A DNA stretch of 9,880 nucleotides from Bacteroidales bacterium. GTDB taxonomy: Bacteria; Bacteroidota; Bacteroidia; Bacteroidales; UBA932. Shown here piece after piece: positions 1-7,589 of this stretch. Both the position numbers and the translations under genes were made by a program. The stretch spans positions 1 to 9,880 of the forward strand of contig JAGCCD010000193.1 of assembly GCA_017651785.1 (NCBI GenBank). Reading direction: 5' to 3'. Position 1 is the first letter of the stretch, and each line of letters starts with the position of its first letter. The notes beneath the pieces are model-generated. The model saw nothing but the letters and a program-made list of their open reading frames with translations. It had not been told where the DNA came from and made no database searches.

Positions 1-1175
1 ACATTGGCTCCCACGGGCTTGGCGGGCGCCGCTGCGTACAGCCTGAGGTTGCGGGAGGGGGAGATCATTGCCGAAACATAGCGGTCCAGCAGCTCGCGTT
101 CGCGCTCGATATCGAGCTTTCTGTTGGTGAAAAGCTTGCTCAGGGAGGCGTATGATGCGAGGTTGGACCCGTACAGGCAGGCGGAGATGCACTTGTCCAG
201 ATACTGGGCGTTGGAGAGACGGAAGTTGCTGTCGTCCCGCAGCGTGTTTTCTGTGATGTGCGTGCGTGCGAAGAATACCTCTTCTGTTGTTACGCCGTCA
301 CGATCCATACCGCCGAGCACTTCAGCAAGCGTGCGGGTTGCGGCTTCCAGGCACTCGGGGGCCGTTTCAAGCGTGACGGACAGGAGCTCGTCTCCGGGGG
401 TTGAGTCGCTGCCGGTATAGCGGAAGTGGTAGTCTGCCAGAGGGATTGACGCCTTGTTGAATGCCGCTCGCAGCCTGCGGGAAAGGATAATGTCCATCTC
501 CCGTGCCAGGAGGCGGCTCATTATGGGCTGGATGGTGTTCATAAGGGCGGCGTCTGTGCGGGGAGATCTGTATGTGGCCCTTATGAGCCCCACGGGTCCT
601 GTGCCCGTAGTTACCACGGCCTCTTCCTGCGAAGTCCAGCCGTAGCCGGAGTCTCTGGTTGCCGGGGTCCTGCGGGGAACGGTCATTGAGAGGATGCGGA
701 GCCGTTCGCTTATAGCGTCAACATCGATGTCTCCGCTTATAACGACTGACTGCACGTGCGGCGAGCTGAGGGCAAGGTCGAACAGCAGCAGCATTGTTGA
801 GTCAGCCACAGCCGGGGACGATACCGGCACGTCCGCAAAGCGGTATACCGTTGCATCCCCCTGCTGCCGCACGAAGCCGCGGGGACCGTATCCGACTCCG
901 CAGCGGGCAAGGAACTCGTATGGCTTTCCGTCTCTGAAATGGGGGAGGCTCACAAGGTCTTCCCTGGGAGTGGTGGTTGCGTCCCTGTACGGCTGCACCA
1001 GCGCAAAGTCTGCAAAACCGGGGCGCGACAGGTTCTTGATTAAATAGTAGGATATGCCGTCCGGAAGCTCTCCGGTAACGATTTCCTTCGCCTTTTCCAG
1101 CTCTGGAAGGCCCTGGCCCCTGAGGAATCCGGGGGCCAGGAGCAATATGGCGAGCAGTGTTAAAAACCGTTTCAT
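1..1175 (-). CDS. Secreted M16 (insulinase-like) peptidase homologue without the zinc motif, partial
   Basis: The gene starts at the ATG at 1175-1173 and stays open for 391 codons to the left edge, so its C-terminus is missing. Residues 1-21 form a signal peptide (Lys-Arg, hydrophobic LLAILLLAPGF, then a polar stretch), so the product should be exported. From about residue 36, the pattern LPDGISYYLIKN matches the N-terminal strand of Bacteroidota M16 peptidases. Further M16-like landmarks are ATVYRFADVP and VVISGDIDVDAISERL; the latter resembles the strand and helix that close the first M16 domain. Residues from about 170 look like the second M16 domain. The HxxEH zinc-binding motif expected between these landmarks is absent (the aligned stretch reads LPHFRDG), and the segment that should carry the third zinc ligand appears deleted. 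I therefore infer a catalytically inactive paralogue, perhaps a partner of an active M16 subunit. It lies 28 bp downstream of aspA and is probably co-transcribed. Confidence 0.72.
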   Translation of the reverse strand, partial: MKRFLTLLAILLLAPGFLRGQGLPELEKAKEIVTGELPDGISYYLIKNLSRPGFADFALVQPYRDATTTPREDLVSLPHFRDGKPYEFLARCGVGYGPRGFVRQQGDATVYRFADVPVSSPAVADSTMLLLFDLALSSPHVQSVVISGDIDVDAISERLRILSMTVPRRTPATRDSGYGWTSQEEAVVTTGTGPVGLIRATYRSPRTDAALMNTIQPIMSRLLAREMDIILSRRLRAAFNKASIPLADYHFRYTGSDSTPGDELLSVTLETAPECLEAATRTLAEVLGGMDRDGVTTEEVFFARTHITENTLRDDSNFRLSNAQYLDKCISACLYGSNLASYASLSKLFTNRKLDIERERELLDRYVSAMISPSRNLRLYAAAPAKPVGAN

Positions 1176-1203
1176 CGGAGGCAGCGTGCAGCAAAAAGCG
1201 GTC

Positions 1204-2616
1204 CTATTTCATAAACTCGTGGGAGGCGGTCATTGCCTTGGGATCGAGGGCCTCGTCCAGCTTCTCCTTTGTCATAAGGCCGTGCTCAAGCACCAGGTCG
1301 TATACGCTGCCGCCGGTCTCAAGGGCCTCTTTTGCCACCTTTGTGGATGCCTTGTAGCCTATGTACGGGTTGAGGGCGGTGACTATGCCGATGGAGTTCT
1401 TGACCATCTTGTAGCAGTGCTCGGTATTTACGGTGATGCCCTCTATGCAGCGGGTGCGCAGGGTGTCTATGGCGTTGCGCAGCCAGGTAACGCTCTCAAG
1501 TATGGACTCGGCGATTACGGGCTCCATAACGTTGAGCTGCAGCTGGCCGGCCTCTGCGGCGAATGCCACTGTGGTGTCGTTGCCTATGACCTTGAAGCAA
1601 ACCTGGTTGGTGACCTCTGGAATGACGGGGTTTACCTTTCCGGGCATAATGGACGAGCCGGGAGCCATGGGAGGAAGGTTTATCTCGTGCAGGCCGCAGC
1701 GGGGACCGGAAGCGAGGAGGCGCAGGTCGTTGCAGATCTTGGAGAGTTTGATGGCGAGACGCTTGAGGGCGGCGGAGTAACTCACATAGGCGCCGGTGTC
1801 GGGGGTTGCCTCTACCAGGTCGGGAGCCTTAATGAAATGGTCTCCGGTGAACTCGGAAAGGCGCTGGGTGCAGAGTTCCGCAAAACCGGGAACGGCGTTG
1901 AGGCCGGTGCCGATGGCGGTGCCGCCCATATTGATTTCTTTAAGAAGAACGACGTTGCGCTCGAGATTCGCTATCTCTTCCTCCAGATTGTTTGCGAAGG
2001 CGTTGAACTCCTGGCCGGAGGTCATGGGCACTGCGTCCTGCAGCTGGGTGCGTCCCATCTTTATATAATCCTTGAACTCCTCTCCTTTTGCGCGGAAAGC
2101 CTTGATAAGCGCCTCGAGGCTGGCCACCAGGTGCCTGTTCATACGCACGAAAGTATAGCGGAAGGCGGTGGGATATGCGTCGTTGGTGGACTGGGCGCAG
2201 TTTACGTGGTCGTTGGGGGAGCAGTACTGATACTCGCCTTTGTTGTGGCCCATAAGCTCGAGGGCGCGGTTTGCGATTACCTCGTTGGCGTTCATATTCA
2301 CGGAGGTGCCGGCGCCGCCCTGCATCATGTCTACGGGGAACTGGTCGTGGAACTTGCCGTCCACGATCTCCTTGCACGCCGCCACTATGGCGTCCGCGAT
2401 CTTGCGGTCCAGCACGCCGAGTTCTGCGTTTGCGCTTGCGGCGGCCATCTTTACATAGGCCATTGCAATGATGTACTCGGGGTAGTGGAGCATCTTGGTG
2501 GTGGAGATCCTGTAATTGGCGAGAGCCCTCTGGGTCTGGACTCCGTAGTATGCGTCGGCGGGAACTTCCAGTTCGCCGAGCAGGTCGCTTTCGACTCTGA
2601 ATTTGTTTTCTGACAT
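1204..2616 (-). CDS. aspA: Aspartate ammonia-lyase (aspartase)
   Basis: This cytoplasmic enzyme of the class II fumarase/aspartase superfamily converts L-aspartate to fumarate and ammonia, reversibly. The 470-residue product is close in length to E. coli AspA (478). It follows AspA from memory over nearly its whole length: [18 protein letters not shown] at the N-terminus, [10 protein letters not shown] at 100-109, [16 protein letters not shown] at 135-150, [13 protein letters not shown] at 187-199, and the superfamily signature [11 protein letters not shown] at 320-330, whose serine loop holds the catalytic base. The AspA-like [11 protein letters not shown] and QLQDAVPMT wording favours aspartase over fumarase C. 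The frame is open further upstream to 2835, but that extension crosses the promoter region, and MSENKF matches the family N-terminus, so the ATG at 2616-2614 is preferred. Stop is TAG. A Bacteroidota -7 element lies about 20 nt upstream. In anaerobic Bacteroidales, aspartase can supply fumarate as electron acceptor; that role is inferred here. Confidence 0.96.
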   Translation of the reverse strand: MSENKFRVESDLLGELEVPADAYYGVQTQRALANYRISTTKMLHYPEYIIAMAYVKMAAASANAELGVLDRKIADAIVAACKEIVDGKFHDQFPVDMMQGGAGTSVNMNANEVIANRALELMGHNKGEYQYCSPNDHVNCAQSTNDAYPTAFRYTFVRMNRHLVASLEALIKAFRAKGEEFKDYIKMGRTQLQDAVPMTSGQEFNAFANNLEEEIANLERNVVLLKEINMGGTAIGTGLNAVPGFAELCTQRLSEFTGDHFIKAPDLVEATPDTGAYVSYSAALKRLAIKLSKICNDLRLLASGPRCGLHEINLPPMAPGSSIMPGKVNPVIPEVTNQVCFKVIGNDTTVAFAAEAGQLQLNVMEPVIAESILESVTWLRNAIDTLRTRCIEGITVNTEHCYKMVKNSIGIVTALNPYIGYKASTKVAKEALETGGSVYDLVLEHGLMTKEKLDEALDPKAMTASHEFMK

Positions 2617-2638
2617 GATAATGAAATGATATGGATTA

Positions 2639-2646
2639 CAAAGATA
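2639..2646 (-). promoter_or_regulatory. Candidate -7 promoter element of aspA
   Basis: Read on the minus strand this is TATCTTTG, an exact match to the Bacteroidota primary sigma -7 consensus TAnnTTTG, ending 22 bp before the aspA start codon. No clear TTG is found at the expected -33 distance. The element is one arm of a 7-bp inverted repeat (2639-2645 and 2651-2657), discussed under findings. Confidence 0.55.
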
Positions 2647-2682
2647 ACAAATCTTTGGCACGGGAAATGTAAGAATAATTGC

Positions 2683-2690
2683 TAAATTTG
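2683..2690 (+). promoter_or_regulatory. Candidate -7 promoter element of the TPR-rlhA-yidD operon
   Basis: TAAATTTG matches TAnnTTTG exactly and ends 32 bp before the ATG at 2723, giving a predicted 5' leader of roughly 25 nt. A TTTG at 2654-2657 is the only nearby -33 candidate, but the 25-bp spacer is longer than the usual 19-21. It sits in an AT-rich stretch and is probably the main promoter for the downstream plus-strand operon. Confidence 0.55.
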
Positions 2691-2722
2691 CATTTCGATT
2701 GCGAAAACAAAAGGTTTTAGAT

Positions 2723-3652
2723 ATGAAAAAGATTCTTGTTTCCATCGCAGCCCTCTTCGCTGCGGCATCAGTCCTCTCGGCCCAGAATATGGCCGATGCC
2801 ACTGAACTTGCAAAACTCGCCAACGATTCCCTCACCGAGGGTAACTATGAAACTGCCCTCAACGGCTTCAAAGAGGCCCTCAAGATGGCCGAGGCCTGCG
2901 AAGACGAAGGCCTTGAGCTTGTCGCTACCTGCAAGAGCATCATTCCCAAGATAATGAACTCCATCGCAAAGGCAGAGCTCACCAACAAGAACTTCGACGC
3001 CGCAGTCGCCAAGTTCCAGGAAACCATCGCCGTTGCAGAAGAGTACGGTGACGAGGAAACCGCCGGCAAGGCAAAAGACCTCATCCCCCAGGTTTATCTG
3101 CAGAAGGCAAACGGCCTGCTGAACGGCAAGGAGTTCGCAGCCGCCGCAGAGGCATATTCGAAGGTCCTTGAGCTTGAGCCCGCAAACGGCGTTGCAGCCC
3201 TCCGCAAGGGTATGGCACTTGAGAATGCCGGCAATACCGCAGAGGCAGAGGCCGCATACAAGCTCGCTTCAGAGAACGGCCAGGAGAAGAACGCCACCTC
3301 TCAGCTCGGCAAGATGTACCTCAAGAGCGCGGTAGCTTCCCTCAAGGCTAAGAAGTATGCAGACGCCGTAAAGGAGGCCCTCGTATCCAACGAGTACACG
3401 CCCAACCCCCAGTGCCTCCAGATCGCAGGCCAGGCTTCCCAGCTGAGCGGCAAGAACAACGACGCCATCAAGTACTTCGAGCAGTATCTTGACGCGGCTC
3501 CCGATGCAAAGAACGCCGGCCAGATCGCTTACACCGTAGGCGCCCTCTACCAGCAGGCAAAGAACAACGCAAAGGCAAAGGAGTACTTCTCCAAGGCCGT
3601 ATCCGACCCCAAGTACGGAGCCGACGCCAAGAAGGCCCTGAGCGCCCTTTAG
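2723..3652 (+). CDS. Exported tetratricopeptide-repeat (TPR) protein
   Basis: The 309-residue product starts [20 protein letters not shown], a signal peptide with a likely cleavage site near residue 20-21 and no lipobox cysteine, so it should be periplasmic. The mature part is helical and rich in Ala, Lys and Glu, with TPR-like pairs of helices. [17 protein letters not shown] is at 41-57, [17 protein letters not shown] at 91-107, [19 protein letters not shown] at 138-156, [12 protein letters not shown] at 171-182, [10 protein letters not shown] at 211-220, [17 protein letters not shown] at 245-261, and [18 protein letters not shown] at 282-299. TPR arrays usually bind other proteins; the partner cannot be read from sequence. 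The frame is open upstream to a TTG at 2699, but that would place the signal peptide internally and sits right after the -7 element, so the ATG at 2723 is chosen. It is the first gene of the operon, 5 bp before the rlhA-like gene. Confidence 0.85.
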   Translation: MKKILVSIAALFAAASVLSAQNMADATELAKLANDSLTEGNYETALNGFKEALKMAEACEDEGLELVATCKSIIPKIMNSIAKAELTNKNFDAAVAKFQETIAVAEEYGDEETAGKAKDLIPQVYLQKANGLLNGKEFAAAAEAYSKVLELEPANGVAALRKGMALENAGNTAEAEAAYKLASENGQEKNATSQLGKMYLKSAVASLKAKKYADAVKEALVSNEYTPNPQCLQIAGQASQLSGKNNDAIKYFEQYLDAAPDAKNAGQIAYTVGALYQQAKNNAKAKEYFSKAVSDPKYGADAKKALSAL

Positions 3653-3657
3653 TATAA

Positions 3658-5451
3658 ATGGTTCCCCTGGAGCTCCTCGCTCCCGCACGGGACAAAACGG
3701 TCGGCATCGCGGCAATAGACTGCGGTGCCGATGCCGTATATATTGCCGGTCCCGGCTGGGGCAACCGCTATGCCGCTTCCAACAGCCTGGAAGACATACG
3801 GGAACTCTGCGGGTACGCGCATCGCTTCGGCGTCCGTATATATCTTACCGTCAATACGTTAATAAATGACGACGAGTGGGACTCCGTGCACTCTATGATG
3901 CTTGACGCGCAGGATGCGGGGGTGGACGCCTTTATCTTCCGGGAGGAGCGTCTTCTGGGGTTCAAAGACATTGTGGTGCCTATGCACGCTTCTACCCAGT
4001 GCTCAATACGCACGGTAGAGGCGGCAAAGCATTTCGATGCCCTTGGCTGCGAAAGGATAATCCTTGAGAGGGGACTGTCTATGGACGAGGTGCGAGCCAT
4101 ATGCGCCGCCGTGAGTTGCGAGGTAGAGTTCTTCGTGCACGGCGCGCTGTGCGTATGTTACAGCGGCGAGTGCCGTTTGTCCGAGTATCTGGACGGACGC
4201 AGCGCAGACCGTGGAGAATGCATCCAGGCCTGCCGCTCGCTGTACGACCTCACGGACGCCTCCGGAAAGGTGCTGGTGCGCAACAAGGCTCTGCTGTCCC
4301 TTCGCGACTTCAAGCTGCTTGACAGGCTGGGAGACCTTGCTGCCGCCGGCGTGTGCTCGTTCAAGATAGAGGGGCGTCTCAAGAACGCATCATACGTTCA
4401 GAACGTGGTGCGAGAGTATAGCCAAGCGCTGGACGCACTGGTTGCAAAACACCCCCTGGAGTACCGCAGGGCATCGTTCGGCCGCGTTACCGGAGGCTTT
4501 TCGCCCAATTCGGACAAAACCTTCAACCGGGGCTACACTACCTGGTGGCTGGACGGCAAACGGGACAGCTGGTCGTCAATGGACGCGCCCAAATCCATGG
4601 GGGAGTACATAGGGGAAGTGGCTTCCGTAAAACCGGCAGAGGGCGGCCTGCGGGTCGTAATCAAGCCGCATAAGGCGGGAACCCTGCTGTCCAACGGAGA
4701 CGGATTCGCCTTCGTAGCCGGCTCTTCCGTTCGCGGCTTCAGGGCCGACAAGGCAGACGGACTCACGGTCTTCTGCAAGAGCGTAGACGGACTCAGGCCG
4801 GGTGTGCGGGTATACCGCAATCTGGACGCCGCCTTCGAGCGGGAAATAGAGTCGCATCCGCCCCAGCGGTACGTACGTGTAGATCTGGACGTTACCGTAA
4901 AAGGGGCGTTTGTCATTGATATCAAGGCAACTACGGAGGATGGACGTACCGTGGTGAGCAGCTTCTCGGCCGATGTTGAGAAGGCTCAGAACCGCGAGCG
5001 GGCGCAGGCCATGCTGGAGGGCCAGCTCGGCAAGCGCAGCGGCGAGTACGAGTTCGCCGTGCGCAGCCTCACCGCCCCCGGCGCCCTTCCGCTCCTTAGC
5101 GCCGGCACCATAAACTCCATGCGCCGCTGCGTCGCATCGGATATACCCCTGTGGCATAGCGGATGCGCATCTTCAAGAGAACAGACTGGAATTGAGACCG
5201 CAGACGGAGCAGAAGTGGCTTCAGACGGCATTGGCCCTTACGAACTGACGGCTGAAGGCACTTCTGCGCAGTCCACAGTCACAAAAGACCCTCTGATGCG
5301 CACAAAATACTGCATAAAGTACGAGCTGGGGCTTTGCAGCCGCCACCAGGGCGCGGCGCCCACGGGCCCCCTGTTCCTTGTAAACAACGGCAGGCGCCTT
5401 GCCCTGGGCTTCGACTGCGCCGCCTGTGAAATGACCGTAAACCGCACTTGA
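3658..5451 (+). CDS. rlhA: U32-family RlhA-like 23S rRNA C2501 hydroxylation protein
   Basis: This 597-residue protein belongs to the U32 family, once annotated as collagenase-like peptidases but now known to include RNA and ubiquinone hydroxylation factors. The U32 signature EFFVHGALCVCYSGECRLS is at 157-175. From memory it tracks E. coli RlhA (YdcP) throughout: LLAPARDKTVGIAAIDCGADAVY near the start, NSLEDIRELCGYAHRFG, HASTQCSIRTVE at 110-121, GRSADRGECIQACR at 180-193, SFKIEGRLKNASYV at 234-247, and a C-terminal CX7C...CX2C pattern (C552, C560, C587, C590). This resembles RlhA more than TrhP (YegQ), which is shorter and differs at these motifs. C165, C172 and C188 plus C192 or C233 are candidate iron-sulfur ligands. 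RlhA hydroxylates C2501 in the peptidyl-transferase centre of 23S rRNA in E. coli; the same role here is inferred. The stretch at about 499-546 is poorly conserved and shorter than in E. coli. Confidence 0.86.
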   Translation: MVPLELLAPARDKTVGIAAIDCGADAVYIAGPGWGNRYAASNSLEDIRELCGYAHRFGVRIYLTVNTLINDDEWDSVHSMMLDAQDAGVDAFIFREERLLGFKDIVVPMHASTQCSIRTVEAAKHFDALGCERIILERGLSMDEVRAICAAVSCEVEFFVHGALCVCYSGECRLSEYLDGRSADRGECIQACRSLYDLTDASGKVLVRNKALLSLRDFKLLDRLGDLAAAGVCSFKIEGRLKNASYVQNVVREYSQALDALVAKHPLEYRRASFGRVTGGFSPNSDKTFNRGYTTWWLDGKRDSWSSMDAPKSMGEYIGEVASVKPAEGGLRVVIKPHKAGTLLSNGDGFAFVAGSSVRGFRADKADGLTVFCKSVDGLRPGVRVYRNLDAAFEREIESHPPQRYVRVDLDVTVKGAFVIDIKATTEDGRTVVSSFSADVEKAQNRERAQAMLEGQLGKRSGEYEFAVRSLTAPGALPLLSAGTINSMRRCVASDIPLWHSGCASSREQTGIETADGAEVASDGIGPYELTAEGTSAQSTVTKDPLMRTKYCIKYELGLCSRHQGAAPTGPLFLVNNGRRLALGFDCAACEMTVNRT

Positions 5452-5453
5452 CA

Positions 5454-5798
5454 ATGTCAGACAACGATTGGAAATCACGCCTGGGGGTGGTTTATTCCAC
5501 CAATCCCGACTTCAAATACACAACAGAGGCGCAGCAGGAGCCGCAAACCCTTCCTCCCGCAAAGCAGCGGCTTATCGTACGCATAGACCGCCGTCAGCGC
5601 GCCGGCAAGCAGGTAACGCTGGTAGAGGGCTTTGTGGGCACGCAGGAAGACCTGTCGGCTCTTGCAAAGACGCTCAAAACAAAGTGCGGCGTGGGCGGTA
5701 CGGCCAAAGACGGAGAAATCACCGTTCAGGGAGACCTGCGGGACAAGGTCGTGGCCCTGCTGCAATCAATGGGATATAACGCCAAAAGGGGCAACTGA
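5454..5798 (+). CDS. yciH: SUI1/eIF1-like translation factor YciH
   Basis: The 114-residue protein matches bacterial YciH, a homologue of eukaryotic initiation factor eIF1 that influences start-site fidelity in translation initiation. SRLGVVYSTNPDF near the N-terminus corresponds to SRLVYST in E. coli YciH. The SUI1 fold follows a variable linker: RLIVRIDRRQRAGKQVTLVEGF, then LAKTLKTKCGVGGTAKDGEI, then VQGDLRDKVVALLQSMGY. The KCGxGGxxKDGxIxxQGD pattern is the family's hallmark. The ATG at 5454 begins 2 bp after the rlhA stop. A TTG at 5448 is in frame but would only add two residues and overlap the previous gene, so ATG is preferred. The stop overlaps the next start as TGATG, suggesting translational coupling. 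Bacterial YciH is non-essential in E. coli and its exact role is less settled than that of eIF1. Confidence 0.93.
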   Translation: MSDNDWKSRLGVVYSTNPDFKYTTEAQQEPQTLPPAKQRLIVRIDRRQRAGKQVTLVEGFVGTQEDLSALAKTLKTKCGVGGTAKDGEITVQGDLRDKVVALLQSMGYNAKRGN

Positions 5799-6502
5799 TG
5801 CCGGAACTGTTCTATTCCTCGACCCTGGAGATGTCTCTCACTCCGCTCAGCGGCGTTTCCGCCGGCCTGAGCTGGGGAGACGTGCTGTCTAACCGCATTG
5901 CAATCATAGCGGTGCTGATACTCCTTGTGCTCGAGATTCAGGACATCATCAGAGTATTTCCCGCGCTTCTGCGATGCGTTCCGCTCTGGAAGGGGAACCT
6001 TGAGCTTGAGCACAGCGTGAGCCAGGCCCGTACGCGCAATACCGTAAGCCTTGTGATGGGGCTGCTCTTCTGCATCGTGGCAGACCGGTATTCCCTCTGC
6101 AACCCTTCGTTCCGGGCCGTTGCCGGTCCCGGATGGCAGTTGGCTGTTACCGCAGGCCTTTTCGCAGGAACGGCTCTTCTGCGGCGGCTGTTCTATCTTG
6201 TATCCCCGTTCCGCAGCAAAACCTCTGAATTCGCGTGCACGGTAAGGCACACTTTCTATAATTATTTCATTCTCTTCGCGGCGCTTGCGCTGCTGGTCTG
6301 CGTGGCACTGGGCGCCGTCAGGGCAAGTGACGGCACCGTGCGCATAACTCTCTATGTAGCAGCAGGGTTGGTGTATTTTTTGCATTTGCTCCGGACCGGA
6401 CAAATTTTGAGGTCGAGGTATGGCCTTTTCGCAACATTTTTGTATCTTTGCGCCCTCGAAATCCTGCCCATAGGAATTTTGATTTTGACGTGTACCCGAT
6501 GA
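5798..6502 (+). CDS. DUF4271 integral membrane protein
   Basis: This 234-residue protein has about six hydrophobic segments, near residues 33-54, 83-97, 113-135, 154-174, 182-198 and 209-231. It therefore sits in the inner membrane with little soluble mass. The C-terminal YGLFATFLYLCALEILPIG pattern, and its place directly upstream of a Bacteroidota-type hemD, identify it as DUF4271, a family of unknown function found in Bacteroidota. The ATG at 5798 overlaps the yciH stop by one base, and its TGA overlaps the hemD ATG (ATGA), so translation of all three is likely coupled. The conserved adjacency to hemD hints at a role around tetrapyrrole metabolism or the envelope, but nothing in the sequence shows one. 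No catalytic or metal-binding motif is evident. Confidence 0.8.
   Translation: MPELFYSSTLEMSLTPLSGVSAGLSWGDVLSNRIAIIAVLILLVLEIQDIIRVFPALLRCVPLWKGNLELEHSVSQARTRNTVSLVMGLLFCIVADRYSLCNPSFRAVAGPGWQLAVTAGLFAGTALLRRLFYLVSPFRSKTSEFACTVRHTFYNYFILFAALALLVCVALGAVRASDGTVRITLYVAAGLVYFLHLLRTGQILRSRYGLFATFLYLCALEILPIGILILTCTR
6443..6450 (+). promoter_or_regulatory. Possible internal promoter -7 element ahead of hemD
   Basis: TATCTTTG, followed by CG, matches TAnnTTTG exactly and lies inside the 3' end of the DUF4271 gene, 48 bp before the hemD ATG. The surrounding 70 bp are noticeably more AT-rich than the rest of the operon. No good TTG is present at the usual -33 spacing, and the bases are also constrained by the coding frame (YLCAL), so this could be chance. 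Confidence 0.35.
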
Positions 6503-7230
6503 AGATTTTAGTTTCACAGAAAACTCCCACCAACCTCAATGCATTCAAAGAGGTAGAAGAGAAATACGGAGCCACCCTCGAGTTCTGCCCGTTCTTCCTG
6601 ATTGAGCCGCTTTCTGCAAAGGAATTCCGCTCCGAGCGCATAAACCTTCCAGATTATACAGCAATAGTTTTTTCCTCCCGCCACGCCATAGACGCCTACT
6701 TCAAGCTTTGTGAGGAAATGCGTTTCAAAGTCCCTGAGACAATGAAGTATTTCTGCACTACCGAGCTTGTGGCGCTGTATCTGCAGAAACACGTGGTTTA
6801 CCGCAAGCGCAAGATATTCTTCGGCAACGGCACCCCCCAGAGCGTCGTGGCCCTCATAGGCCCCAAGCACAAGGGAGAGAAGTTCCTCATAACCACCTCC
6901 GACGAGGCTTCCGTTTCCTCCCTCTCCGCGCTGTTCGCAAAAGCCGGCCTGGACTACACCGTTTCCGTAATGGTTAAATCCGTGCCCCAGGACATTTCCG
7001 GCCTTGACCTCAGCCAGTACGGCGCCCTCGTGCTCTACAACCACCACGACCTCCAGAGCCTCTACGCCAGCTTCCCCGACTTCAAGCAGGGAGACCTTGC
7101 CATCATCTGCTACGGCAAGACAATAGCCGCAGAGCTGGAGCAGGCCGGTTTCAAGATCGCGGTCCAGGGCCCTTCTCCCGAGGTTCCCTCGGCAGCCAAG
7201 GCAATAGACATCTTCTTGTCCCGCCAGTAA
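6499..7230 (+). CDS. hemD: Uroporphyrinogen-III synthase (Bacteroidota type)
   Basis: HemD cyclises hydroxymethylbilane to uroporphyrinogen III, the branch point to haem, sirohaem and cobalamin. The 243-residue product matches the Bacteroidota HemD group as I remember it: MKILVSQKTP at the start, CPFFLIEPLSAKEFRSERIN at 30-49, DYTAIVFSSRHAIDAYFKLC at 52-71, VPETMKYFCTTELVALYLQK at 78-97, and VVYRKRKIFFGNG at 99-111. The two-domain layout (N-terminal half, a 125-165 segment, C-terminal half ending QGPSPEVPSAAKAID) is intact. The C-terminal motif usually written FFSPSGIKSL reads LVLYNHHDLQSL here (177-188), a divergence within the region that normally forms the second half of the active-site cleft. 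The start overlaps the DUF4271 stop as ATGA, and the stop overlaps the rnpA start as TAATG. HemD enzymes are poorly conserved, so this call rests on the subgroup motifs and context. Confidence 0.85.
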   Translation: MKILVSQKTPTNLNAFKEVEEKYGATLEFCPFFLIEPLSAKEFRSERINLPDYTAIVFSSRHAIDAYFKLCEEMRFKVPETMKYFCTTELVALYLQKHVVYRKRKIFFGNGTPQSVVALIGPKHKGEKFLITTSDEASVSSLSALFAKAGLDYTVSVMVKSVPQDISGLDLSQYGALVLYNHHDLQSLYASFPDFKQGDLAIICYGKTIAAELEQAGFKIAVQGPSPEVPSAAKAIDIFLSRQ

Positions 7231-7589
7231 TGGCAGCCACCCTTCCCAAGGCCGAGCGGCTGTCCGGAAGGTCGGCCATCTCCGCCCTGCTCACGGAAGG
7301 GCGCTGGGAGCATACGTCTCATCTGAGATGCTGCTTCCGGCAAGATAACGGATTGGAATACAACCGTATAATGGTCTCGGTGCCCAAGCGCTGGTTCAAG
7401 CGCGCGGTGCGCCGCAACCTTCTCAAGCGCCGCATGCGCGAGGCATACCGTACGCAGAAAGACCTTCTTCCGGCCGGCCAGGCTGGCGGAACGGACATTA
7501 TGTTCGTATTCAACGCCCGCGAAGTGGCCCCTTTCGATGTAATCAGGGAGGAGGTCGCCCAGCTTCTTGGTAAACTTGCCGCCAGATGA
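7230..7589 (+). CDS. rnpA: Ribonuclease P protein component
   Basis: This is the small basic protein subunit that, with the RNase P RNA, trims the 5' leaders of precursor tRNAs. The 119-residue length fits the family. The N-terminal [20 protein letters not shown] resembles the usual opening helix and strand. The arginine-rich RNR-type motif [19 protein letters not shown] spans 51-69 and continues REAYR, giving the RNA-binding helix of the family (R62-N63, K66-R67, R70-E71). A short PAGQAGG insertion lies at 81-87. The ATG overlaps the hemD stop by one base and the TGA overlaps the yidD ATG as ATGA. The rnpA-yidD pairing is widely conserved in bacteria. Neither rpmH nor yidC flanks it in this window, unlike the arrangement common in Proteobacteria and Firmicutes. 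Confidence 0.95.
   Translation: MAATLPKAERLSGRSAISALLTEGRWEHTSHLRCCFRQDNGLEYNRIMVSVPKRWFKRAVRRNLLKRRMREAYRTQKDLLPAGQAGGTDIMFVFNAREVAPFDVIREEVAQLLGKLAAR

Noticed and set aside
124..1047. Three plus-strand open frames (124-420, 454-645, 694-1047)
   Set aside because: All are antisense to the M16-like gene, whose frame is continuous with a signal peptide and family motifs. Their products are Ser/Arg-rich with no domain.
802..1194. Minus-strand open frame in a different phase from the M16-like gene
   Set aside because: Arg/Pro/Gly-rich frame-shadow of the real gene, with no signal peptide or domain.
1054..2613. A 519-codon plus-strand open frame opposite aspA
   Set aside because: The minus strand encodes a well-conserved aspartase across this stretch. 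The antisense product is low-complexity (rich in Gly, Val, His) with no recognisable domain, as expected for the complement of a GC-rich gene.
2699..2722. TTG start for the TPR gene eight codons upstream
   Set aside because: It would bury the signal peptide's N-terminal lysines behind extra residues and begins nine bases after the -7 element, where a transcript would barely start.
2617..2835. N-terminal extension of aspA by 73 codons
   Set aside because: It would cross both divergent promoter elements and overlap the TPR gene start, and [15 protein letters not shown] matches the normal aspartase N-terminus.
5448..5453. TTG start for yciH
   Set aside because: It adds only Met-Thr ahead of a normal ATG and would overlap the rlhA stop; the ATG at 5454 fits the family N-terminus.
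3269..5478. Several minus-strand frames opposite the TPR and rlhA genes (for example 3269-3715 and 4576-5157)
   Set aside because: They lie opposite strongly conserved coding sequence and have no recognisable domains or start context.
5726..6517. 263-codon minus-strand frame opposite yciH, DUF4271 and the hemD start
   Set aside because: It spans three well-supported plus-strand genes and encodes a compositionally odd, domain-free product.
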